The notes under the pieces: generated by a model
What the model was told of the DNA's origin: nothing
Seen by the model: only the letters and a program-made list of their open reading frames with translations
The model's database searches: none
Shown: positions 1 through 5,748 of the stretch, one piece after another
Layout of the letters: each line of letters starts with the position of its first letter
Position numbering within the stretch: the first letter of the stretch is position 1
Program-made: the position numbers and the translations under genes
NCBI GenBank assembly: GCA_030613165.1
Contig: JAUWMN010000025.1
Coordinates: 1-10,889, forward strand
Direction: 5' to 3'
Length of the DNA: 10,889 nucleotides
From: Desulfobacterales bacterium
GTDB lineage: Bacteria; Desulfobacterota; Desulfobacteria; Desulfobacterales; C00003106

Positions 1-63
<63 letters not shown>

Positions 64-103
64 TACAATTAATATTACCCCTTCTCAACATTTTCACACA
101 TTG

Positions 104-206
104 TGAGACCTTTGCAAAACGTGACATTTTTTGTCAGGCAAGTTGAGCGAAGTGAAATCCCGTCACCGGGGGAAGGCTCAAAAAAAGCAGTTTTGCAAAG
201 GTCTCA
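104..206. repeat. MITE-like palindromic element between two tRNA genes
   Basis: A 17-bp perfect inverted repeat bounds the element: 104-120 (core GAGACCTTTGCAAAA) and 190-206 (core TTTTGCAAAGGTCTC). The 69-bp interior holds two smaller hairpins: TGACA/TGTCA around five T (122-136) and CCCG/CGGG around TCAC (159-170). There is no coding capacity, which fits a non-autonomous transposon (MITE). I see no clear target-site duplication: the flanks are TTG on the left and ACG on the right. The right end lies 3 nt before tRNA-Cys, so the element would be transcribed inside the tRNA precursor and would fold as a long hairpin between the two tRNAs. Confidence 0.65.
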
Positions 207-209
207 ACG

Positions 210-284
210 GGCGGCATAGCCAAGTGGTAAGGCAGCGGTCTGCAAAACCGTTATTCACCAGTTCGAATCTGGTTGCCGCCTCCA
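210..284 (+). tRNA. tRNA-Cys (anticodon GCA)
   Basis: The acceptor stem GGCGGCA (210-216) pairs with TGCCGCC (274-280), followed by discriminator U281 and an encoded CCA (282-284). The anticodon stem GCGGT/ACCGT encloses the loop CTGCAAA, with GCA at 242-244. The T arm is CCAG-TTCGAAT-CTGG. The gene is complete and canonical. No promoter is seen directly upstream, because the palindromic element ends 3 nt before it. It probably depends on a promoter upstream of tRNA-Gly. Confidence 0.97.
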
Positions 285-333
285 ACTATTGATCGTGTCT
301 TGCTTCGAACTTCAAATCGGCAATCGACGATCT

Positions 334-1305
334 TCAATCCACAATATTCACCTTTAAATACAAATCCCCTCTGGTATTTTCCTCGCGTATGCGTCCTAAC
401 CCTCGTAGGCGAAGTTTGTCTCCATCCGCGATGTTTGGTGGGATCGTCAGGAAAAAAGTTCGTTTTTTAAAGCCGACTGGAATGTTAATCAATTTGCGGG
501 TACCGAAAAAGGCCTCGCGGGAATTGATAGAAATGTTTCCATAGGAGTTGGGGTCATTATCCATTGAAATCGGGCGTATGACCTGAATCCTCGATGTTGT
601 GCGTTTTTTGGTCATCTTGCGTATCTTACTGCTTGCGCCGATTTCAGGCATCAGAGCAAAAAGCTTTAAGGATATAATACCGAAAACAAATCCACCTATA
701 TGAGCCCACCAAGCGATTCCGCCTATCTGTCCCGAGCTTGCCGTGGCGCTCAGGAACTGAATTAAAAACCAGATCCCAAGAAAAAAATATGCGGGAATCT
801 CTACAAAAGGGAAAAAGAAAAAAAGGGGTATCAGGGTTAGTATCTTGGCCCTGGGGAATAGAACGAAATAGGCCCCCATTACACCAGCAATCGCGCCGCT
901 GGCCCCGATAGTCGGGACCTGTGAAGATGGATCAGAGATAATGTGAACAATGCCGGATACAAGACCACAGAGAAGGTAGAAAAGAAGATACCGAATCGGG
1001 CCGATCTTATCTTCTACATTATCACCGAATATATAGAGACTCCACATATTACTTAGTAGATGCAGAAAGCCTCCGTGGAGAAACATAAACGAAAGGAAAG
1101 AGAGGAGTTGTTCCCCCAATGTGAAATGGGCAGATATTTGAGGGATAAAATAGCGAGCAGGTACCAGACCATATGTGTAGATAAATTCGTTTAAACGGTG
1201 GCTTTGCGCCAGCTCTATTAAAAAAAATAGAACATTAATACCAATCAGGGTATTGTTGACTATAGGATAGTTTGAAGAACGTTGCGAGCTTCGTAAAGGT
1301 ATCAT
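334..1305 (-). CDS. Rhomboid family intramembrane serine protease fused to a DnaJ C-terminal domain
   Basis: 323 aa. Residues ~15-217 form a rhomboid protease core with about six membrane segments. It has the H82-x3-N86 motif, the catalytic Ser136 in GASG (134-137) and the catalytic His202 in WWAHIGG. Rhomboids cleave transmembrane substrates within the inner membrane. After a basic linker (~225-250), residues ~256-323 match a single DnaJ/CbpA-type C-terminal substrate-binding module: REAFFGT (263-269), IPPNIADGDKLRLRGLG (288-304) and RGDLYLKV (312-319). No J domain, HPD motif or Cys-rich zinc finger is present. With six segments and a cytoplasmic N-terminus, the DnaJ-like tail would face the cytoplasm. 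The start ATG lies 4 nt after the stop of the upstream DksA-BON gene, and its GAGG Shine-Dalgarno overlaps that stop, so translational coupling is likely. Assignment of the rhomboid part is firm and of the DnaJ-like tail strong. The substrate is unknown. Confidence 0.93.
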   Translation of the reverse strand: MIPLRSSQRSSNYPIVNNTLIGINVLFFLIELAQSHRLNEFIYTYGLVPARYFIPQISAHFTLGEQLLSFLSFMFLHGGFLHLLSNMWSLYIFGDNVEDKIGPIRYLLFYLLCGLVSGIVHIISDPSSQVPTIGASGAIAGVMGAYFVLFPRAKILTLIPLFFFFPFVEIPAYFFLGIWFLIQFLSATASSGQIGGIAWWAHIGGFVFGIISLKLFALMPEIGASSKIRKMTKKRTTSRIQVIRPISMDNDPNSYGNISINSREAFFGTRKLINIPVGFKKRTFFLTIPPNIADGDKLRLRGLGRIREENTRGDLYLKVNIVD

Positions 1306-1309
1306 TACC

Positions 1310-2107
1310 TCAACTCTCTTCTTCGGTTGGTTCTCCCGGCGGGGTATACTCGGTTCCCTCTTCTACGGATTCAACGACATCTTCTTTTATCTCTTCGTCC
1401 CCTGTTATGATTTGCATCCCTTTTCTTTCTTCCGGCACTACCGGACGTTTTTTAATGTCATCACGTTCCCAATCTATACGACTGATATTAAGGTGATCGA
1501 CTATTTCATATAATCCCATGATATCAGATAGAATCTGATGAAGAATCTGCCGCTCTCTTTCACTTGGAATAGTACCTTCAAGATAGATAACACCTTTGTG
1601 GCATCGTACCTTAAGTTCTTCTCGGTCTATGCGCGTATCAGCACGCACGTGCTCCATGATAAGTGTTTTTAATTCTGAATCGGTGAGATAGCAGTATTCC
1701 GGGGGTAGTTCTTTTTCTGGTTCAGGTCCCACCATCTCTTCCGGCGCTACTTTTGGCAAAGGTCTCTTTTCTTGAATAGTTGCGCATCTCTTGCACAATC
1801 GGGTTGCAGGGACAGCTTTAAGTCTTTTATAGGAGATTTCCTTGTTGCAGCTTTCGCAGGCTCCGTAGACACCGGTGGCGATTTTTCTCAAGGCCCAATC
1901 AATTTCCTCGATCTGTCTCTTTTCATTATCGTCGATCAATGCCATAATTCGTGCGAGCTTAATATCCTGGGCTTGTTCTTCCAGTTCGGGCTCTTTCATC
2001 GTCTCCAGTGTCCGGAGTTCCCCCTCAAGGGCAGAGATACGGTTGAACATATCTTCCCGGCGCTTTGTCAGGGTTTCTTTTAGTTCTTTAATTTCTTTGG
2101 GATTCAC
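1310..2107 (-). CDS. TraR/DksA-type zinc-finger protein with C-terminal BON domain
   Basis: 265 aa from a GTG start. Residues ~5-75 are a charged helical hairpin like the DksA coiled coil. The zinc site is C84-x2-C87-x17-C105-x2-C108, the spacing of E. coli DksA, and it is preceded by the family signature TGVYGACE. Residues ~141-209 (LTDSELKTLI to LNISRI) match a BON domain, a module usually found in periplasmic or osmotic-stress proteins (OsmY type) that may bind lipid or other ligands. A Glu-rich acidic tail follows (~222-265). DksA proteins bind the RNA polymerase secondary channel and tune transcription with ppGpp. Here the coiled-coil tip lacks an obvious DxxDxA motif, so classical DksA activity is doubtful. 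No signal peptide is seen, so the protein is presumably cytoplasmic. A longer reading from an ATG at 2149 adds 14 residues but has no comparable ribosome site. First gene of an operon with the rhomboid gene. Confidence 0.88.
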   Translation of the reverse strand: MNPKEIKELKETLTKRREDMFNRISALEGELRTLETMKEPELEEQAQDIKLARIMALIDDNEKRQIEEIDWALRKIATGVYGACESCNKEISYKRLKAVPATRLCKRCATIQEKRPLPKVAPEEMVGPEPEKELPPEYCYLTDSELKTLIMEHVRADTRIDREELKVRCHKGVIYLEGTIPSERERQILHQILSDIMGLYEIVDHLNISRIDWERDDIKKRPVVPEERKGMQIITGDEEIKEDVVESVEEGTEYTPPGEPTEEES

Positions 2108-2114
2108 GATTTTT

Positions 2115-2121
2115 ACCTCCT
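2115..2121 (-). promoter_or_regulatory. Shine-Dalgarno that fixes the GTG start of the DksA-BON gene
   Basis: On the minus strand AGGAGGT sits 7 nt before the GTG at 2107-2105. It is a near-perfect anti-16S match and decides the start over the in-frame ATG at 2149. A TATACT hexamer (2137-2142, minus strand) about 30 nt upstream of the GTG could be a -10 box, but I see no convincing -35. Confidence 0.8.
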
Positions 2122-2214
2122 CAAGGCGACCTGAAAAGTATAAACACAATTGGGTTGGGATATATTAAGACTCTTGATCTGGCGAATTAACAATGGTAAG
2201 GTGGAAAAGTAATT

Positions 2215-2359
2215 AGTGTCCGTACAGAAATGGTAGATTTTATCCCAAGACAAGGCCGCACAAAGGTTTCTACCGCAGGCGTAGCAGTGCTACGTCGAGG
2301 ATAGAAACCTGCGGAGAACGCAGTATTGGGGCAAAAGGTGCCATTTCTGTATGGACACT
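2215..2359. repeat. MITE/REP-like palindromic element with 19-bp inverted ends
   Basis: The left end AGTGTCCGTACAGAAATGG (2215-2233) and the right end (2341-2359) are inverted repeats with one mismatch in 19. Imperfect symmetry continues inward (TTTTATCCCAA on the left against TTTTGCCCCAA on the right, reversed). The centre folds strongly. AGGTTTCTA (2264-2272) pairs with TAGAAACCT (2302-2310), and inside that CGTAGC (2280-2285) pairs with GCTACG (2289-2294) around a 3-nt loop. A competing pairing of CCGCAGG (2273-2279) with CCTGCGG (2308-2314) is also possible. No convincing gene lies inside, and no clear target duplication is seen. It looks like a small non-autonomous mobile element or a structured interspersed repeat. 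Confidence 0.65.
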
Positions 2360-2402
2360 GAATAATACAACGAGACCACAGCAAAAACAAGGAAATATTT
2401 TT

Positions 2403-2446
2403 GCGGTAAAGCGGTAAATGTGAAACGGTTTACCGCTAATGTGAAA
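2403..2446. repeat. GCGGTAAA repeats with a 9-bp inverted repeat, operator-like
   Basis: GCGGTAAA occurs twice in tandem (2403-2410, 2411-2418). AGCGGTAAA (2410-2418) then pairs with TTTACCGCT (2429-2437) across a 10-nt loop. AATGTGAAA is directly repeated at 2417-2425 and 2438-2446. The layout resembles a repressor operator or a small repeat remnant. It lies ~210 nt upstream of the transglycosylase gene. Its role is not known. Confidence 0.4.
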
Positions 2447-2653
2447 TAGTTTGCATATATATTAGAGATTCAGAAACGTTCGGTCAGTGGGAAAGCTACT
2501 TTATTACGTAGCAATATGAATGGGTTAACCTGATTTGTTATTCATGGCATATCATTTGCTTAAGTAACATACAAAATCGCATTCAGAACCCGATCAGCCC
2601 ATGAATAATTGCGTTGCGTCGGATTTGATTGTTACTAAAGGGGATACGCTAAT
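2447..2653. other. Non-coding leader region of the transglycosylase gene with inverted repeats
   Basis: No gene is seen here. TTATTCATGG (2538-2547) is inverted as CCATGAATAA (2599-2608), a 10-bp perfect pair 51 nt apart. GGTTAACC (2523-2530) is a palindrome. GCTAC/GTAGC forms a short hairpin near 2494-2511. AAAGGGG (2637-2643), 10 nt before the ATG at 2654, is a plausible ribosome site. I found no sigma-70 promoter with good matches at both boxes. Confidence 0.4.
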
Positions 2654-3289
2654 ATGTCACGATTTAACAGAATTTTTATAATAAAATTTCTAACAACAGC
2701 ACTTGTTCTCAGTACCGCTTTTGTTGCCGGCAGCCAGTATCTCGACAACGAGTTGATGGCCCAATGGGATGTTCTCAAAGAGAAAAAAGAGGCTCAATGC
2801 GAGCTTAACAACATAATGGAAGTATTGAATGAATATTATGCGCGAAAGCCTTTGGAATTTCGTGAGGAACTGTCGAGCTGTATACAACGAGTTTGCAAAG
2901 AAAATAATCTCCCGCCTGCATTAGTCCTTGCCGTGATTTTTACTGAAAGCTCTTTTAGAGAGTCTGTGCGATCACACCGCGGGGCGGTTGGCTTGATGCA
3001 GTTGCTGCCTACCACCGGGTATGCCCTTTCAAAGGAGCTGCAGATTGAATGGAAGGGGCATGAAACCTTGTACGACGTCGGGCATAATATTCAAATGGGA
3101 GCATACTATCTGACAAAGCTGCTGAAAAGGTTTAATGACCTGGATACGGCGCTTACTGCCTATAATGCCGGCCCCACACGAGTAGTCAGATATGCTCGCA
3201 AGGGAAGAATCTATTCGCAGACATATGCTAAGAAAGTTTCAAGAAACTGCGAGATGTTCACAAATAATTATTTCCGTATAGAATCGTAA
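2654..3289 (+). CDS. Membrane-anchored lytic transglycosylase (SLT domain)
   Basis: 211 aa. The basic N-terminus (MSRFNRIFIIK) and hydrophobic stretch ~8-27 form an uncleaved anchor or a signal peptide. There is no lipobox. A short charged helix follows (~31-65). Residues ~80-195 are a Slt/MltC-like lysozyme-fold domain with catalytic Glu98 in FTESSF, then GLMQLLP (113-119) and AYNAGP (169-174), the classic SLT motifs. Such enzymes cleave the MurNAc-GlcNAc bond of peptidoglycan in the periplasm to leave 1,6-anhydro-MurNAc. The protein is about the length of a minimal SLT enzyme and carries no LysM or other cell-wall-binding domain. It stands alone on the plus strand and ends 9 nt before the end of the convergent GH13 gene, with no terminator between them. 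Confidence 0.93.
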   Translation: MSRFNRIFIIKFLTTALVLSTAFVAGSQYLDNELMAQWDVLKEKKEAQCELNNIMEVLNEYYARKPLEFREELSSCIQRVCKENNLPPALVLAVIFTESSFRESVRSHRGAVGLMQLLPTTGYALSKELQIEWKGHETLYDVGHNIQMGAYYLTKLLKRFNDLDTALTAYNAGPTRVVRYARKGRIYSQTYAKKVSRNCEMFTNNYFRIES

Positions 3290-3298
3290 TATATCACT

Positions 3299-4759
3299 TC
3301 AGCGGACATCGAACAGATGCGCTTGATAGGGCGCAAGCTTTATAAATAAGCCCTTTGTATTCACCTCAGAGGCTTCACGTTCGTAGCGTTTATTTGTCAT
3401 GTGATCAAAAAGAATGCATTCATTCTTGTCCGACGGCAGGCTCGGCCGTATATACGCATGCGCCTCTTGGTCTCCGAGATTGACGGCGATGATCTTGTTC
3501 CTGTCTTGCATAGTCCATTGATACGCGATGATATTATGATAGGTGTCCTCTCCTGCTGAAGATACCTCCAGCAGCTTCCAGTCTCCTTTATGATAAATGT
3601 CGTCTTTTATCTCTTTTAACAGCGTCTGGTAGAAGTGTATTGTGTCGTGATTTACTGGGTCTGCCGGTTTTCGGGTGAGTTGTATCGGTATCTTGATCGA
3701 TTTCCCCTCAAATTGCCCTTCATGAAAAAGTGTTGCACCGGGGATGGTGGCAGCAACAAGCGCTGCGGCCTTAGCCTTATCGTGAAATGCTGTGGCAGCC
3801 CTTTCTTCGTCATGATTTTCTATGAATCGAACGAGCTTATTCTGGTAAGACAAATCCGCCTCTAAATGGCTGCGTACATCATCTGGTGTCGAGTATCGGA
3901 GACGATCATACAGGGGCTTGTCATAGGTGAAATCAAAACCCTCCTGTTGCAGTTCCCTTTCAAGTCCCCAGTATACCTCCGCCATAAAAACAAAATCAGG
4001 CATCTCGGACTTGATTTTTTGTATGGCCGGCTTCCAAAATGTTTCATCTTTGTCAAAATCTTTCCCCCATGTTTTTTTAAAAACGTCAGGAGTAATCAGT
4101 TGTGCCATGTCGCAGCGAAGGCCGTCGCAATGTGAGGATGCCTCGTACATAAGATTAGCCATAAACTCTCTGGTCGATACTTTGCTGTAATCTACTTGAA
4201 CCGTATCAGTCCAGGAGGAGAAATAGGGATCTTTCCCATGGGCAAAGGTGTAAGTTTTTTCCCTGACGTTTCGTTGGAAATAATCCTTAGGTTCGGTCCG
4301 GGGCAGGGTGTCATGCAAAAATAGATCAGGATGCTTATATAACAATGGAGTATCTACGGCCATATGATTGGGAACAAAATCGAGTATAAGCTTTATATCG
4401 AACTCATGGAGATTTGATCGAAATATTGCGAGCGCGTGATCATTGCCGAATTCTTGATTTACCTCATAAACGCGAATCGCATATGGAGACGCGCCGATAT
4501 CTTCTTTTTTCCATCTCCCCAGGGCTTTTGTGTATTCTTCTTGCAGCCCTGAATGCCGGCGCGCGATTTCTATTCCTTCCAAGCTTCGGTTCCAGGCGCC
4601 CATTAACCAGATTGCGTCAATGCCATTGTTTGCAAATTGTTCAAGTTCGCTGAGAGGCACAGTCCCCAAATGGATTGGTTTTCCGTATTGTAAAGAAAGG
4701 TCTTTTAGCCAGAGCCTCGTATTGATTTCATAAATGACTGGATTTTTTCTCCACGGCAT
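3299..4759 (-). CDS. GH13 alpha-amylase-family glycoside hydrolase or transferase
   Basis: 486 aa. A (beta/alpha)8 catalytic core carries all four GH13 regions: DFVPNH (127-132), DGLRCDMAQ (212-220) with nucleophile Asp217, FMAEVYWG (258-265) with acid/base Glu261, and FIENHD (312-317) with Asp317. Residues ~395-486 look like the usual C-terminal beta domain. The opening VIYEINTRLWL is typical of the family. No signal peptide is seen, so it should act on cytoplasmic alpha-glucans or maltodextrins, perhaps in glycogen or trehalose turnover. The exact specificity cannot be read from the motifs. The start ATG has only a weak upstream GGA. It is monocistronic, with a ~390-nt gap before it and no other glycogen or maltose gene in the window. 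Confidence 0.9.
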   Translation of the reverse strand: MPWRKNPVIYEINTRLWLKDLSLQYGKPIHLGTVPLSELEQFANNGIDAIWLMGAWNRSLEGIEIARRHSGLQEEYTKALGRWKKEDIGASPYAIRVYEVNQEFGNDHALAIFRSNLHEFDIKLILDFVPNHMAVDTPLLYKHPDLFLHDTLPRTEPKDYFQRNVREKTYTFAHGKDPYFSSWTDTVQVDYSKVSTREFMANLMYEASSHCDGLRCDMAQLITPDVFKKTWGKDFDKDETFWKPAIQKIKSEMPDFVFMAEVYWGLERELQQEGFDFTYDKPLYDRLRYSTPDDVRSHLEADLSYQNKLVRFIENHDEERAATAFHDKAKAAALVAATIPGATLFHEGQFEGKSIKIPIQLTRKPADPVNHDTIHFYQTLLKEIKDDIYHKGDWKLLEVSSAGEDTYHNIIAYQWTMQDRNKIIAVNLGDQEAHAYIRPSLPSDKNECILFDHMTNKRYEREASEVNTKGLFIKLAPYQAHLFDVR

Positions 4760-5146
4760 TGGAGTTGTTCCGCTAAGAATTTGTTGTTTAAAGAAGTTAA
4801 GGATTATGAGATTTTGGAATTAAGAAGGAGTATGCCGGGAAACTTTTGAGAGGATCGATTAAAGGGCGTATAAAACAGATAGGCTGTAAGAAGTTCCGCA
4901 ATGCCGACTTCGACGGCTGAAACGGAATTCATCAACTCTATTGGCCGTATCCTACAGCAGCTATAAAAAAGCTGATTGTGAAAAAAACGCTGATTATAAT
5001 CCTATACCAAACCCCTCTTCTGGTGAGCTTTTCCCCTGGCCTTGTCACAACTTTCTCCTTTAATATACATGTCATTTACATAGGCTTGTTTTCCTTGCGA
5101 TTTTTCAAGAGCTCTTAAGTTACCTATCGGTAACAAAAAGTATCTC
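4760..5146. other. Intergenic stretch upstream of the GH13 gene, no gene seen
   Basis: The 387 bp hold only very short open frames, the longest being a 21-codon frame from the ATG at 4901 without a good ribosome site. One frame reads as basic peptide broken by a stop (4815-4920), possibly decayed coding sequence but not recognisable. Small features are the hairpin CAGCT/AGCTG around 4960-4976, a near repeat of AAAAAAGCTGATT and AAAAAACGCTGATT just after it, and the hairpin at 5119-5134. The promoter of the GH13 gene should lie at the left end, but no good hexamer pair is visible. Confidence 0.4.
5119..5134. other. Perfect 6-bp stem-tetraloop after the HTH/zinc-ribbon gene
   Basis: GTTACC-TATC-GGTAAC (loop GATA on the minus strand) lies 12 nt past the stop of the regulator gene on its minus-strand transcript. 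The palindrome AAGAGCTCTT (5107-5116) follows. There is no proper U-run on the minus strand, so it is at best a weak intrinsic terminator or an mRNA-stabilising hairpin. Confidence 0.35.
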
Positions 5147-5461
5147 TTAAGTTTTTAAACTGGATTTAGCACATTTTTTTATAGATAGACCAAACACCGG
5201 GTCTGAAATATGTTCTCCTTTACAAATCGGGCAGCGGGATGGCGCGGATATACGTTTCCGCTTTTTAAATTCAAACCCGCATTTCAGACAACGCGATGGT
5301 ATGACAGAAAGCTTTGCTCCACTAATCTTGACGCTTTTTTCTATATGACGCATGTGGTCATACACATCTCGTTCTCGTATGCTTAGGGCTTGAGATAGTT
5401 CTCTGGCGCTCATCCCCCTTTCTTGCAATAACCTGATCATTTCTTGTCGCAGTGACCCCAT
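5147..5461 (-). CDS. Small predicted transcriptional regulator, HTH plus zinc ribbon (COG3357-like)
   Basis: 104 aa. Residues ~1-45 form a helix-turn-helix (MSARELSQALSIRERDVYDH). Residues ~52-90 form a zinc ribbon with C58-x2-C61 and C77-x2-C80. This architecture matches predicted regulators with an HTH fused to a Zn ribbon, a group I recall as mainly archaeal and patchy in bacteria. It presumably binds DNA with zinc as a structural or sensed ligand; targets are unknown. The extra C97 is not part of the ribbon. The ATG has no clear Shine-Dalgarno (upstream GAAAAGA), so the start is less certain. The gene is alone, behind a ~215-nt leader containing REP-like palindromes if the promoter at 5676-5705 is used. 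Confidence 0.8.
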   Translation of the reverse strand: MGSLRQEMIRLLQERGMSARELSQALSIRERDVYDHMRHIEKSVKISGAKLSVIPSRCLKCGFEFKKRKRISAPSRCPICKGEHISDPVFGLSIKKCAKSSLKT

Positions 5462-5539
5462 TCTTTTCGTGTCGTATCACGTCCCAATTTAATAAGGTCT
5501 TATAAACCACCGAGGAGTCAACATGTCATACCCGCGAAG

Positions 5540-5647
5540 CTTGTCTTCGACCCTGATCGGGGAGCGGGAAGCCGGTAATATCAGATAGCTCTGGACTCCC
5601 GCCTGCGCGGGAGTGGCAGAAAGCCTGTCCTCGACCCTGATCGGGGA
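5540..5647. repeat. REP-like palindrome cluster with a 24-bp direct repeat
   Basis: A 24-bp unit sharing TCGACCCTGATCGGGGA occurs at 5540-5563 and 5624-5647 with two mismatches. Between them a perfect 8-bp stem, ACTCCCGC (5595-5602) with GCGGGAGT (5607-5614), closes a CTGC loop. CCCGCGAAGCTTGTCTTCG just before resembles the cluster at 8176-8244. These are probably interspersed extragenic palindromes. They sit between two minus-strand genes, inside the presumed leader of the regulator. Confidence 0.6.
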
Positions 5648-5675
5648 TTGGACTTCTTACAAAACCATTAATCTT

Positions 5676-5705
5676 ATTATAATACAAAAATTTGTGAATT
5701 AACAA
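5676..5705 (-). promoter_or_regulatory. Candidate sigma-70 promoter for the HTH/zinc-ribbon gene
   Basis: On the minus strand TTGTTA (5700-5705) and a perfect TATAAT (5676-5681) are separated by 18 nt. It lies just downstream of the Lys-rich gene and reads toward the regulator, giving a leader of about 210 nt. The region is AT-rich, so chance occurrence is possible. A TTGACT lies closer to the gene (near 5515-5520) but lacks a well-spaced -10. Confidence 0.45.
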
Positions 5706-5748
5706 GGTGGAAGCGTGGAGGGCCTATCAGACATACATCGGGAAATGA

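Noticed and set aside
291..332. GATCGT / ACGATC inverted repeat after tRNA-Cys as a terminator
   Set aside because: Only 6 bp with a 30-nt loop and no T-run; likely chance.
2187..2390. 67-codon open frame on the minus strand
   Set aside because: It runs straight through the palindromic element at 2215-2359. Its codons are the palindrome arms and no domain or good ribosome site is seen.
3285..3305. Terminator between the convergent transglycosylase and GH13 genes
   Set aside because: Only 9 nt separate the stops, and no stem-loop is present there.
4901..4966. 21-codon frame upstream of the GH13 gene
   Set aside because: Too short, no ribosome site, and no repeat or hydrophobic signature to support a leader peptide.
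5540..5647. Possible CRISPR-like repeats
   Set aside because: Only two copies of the 24-bp unit, not evenly spaced, with an unrelated hairpin between them and no cas genes nearby.
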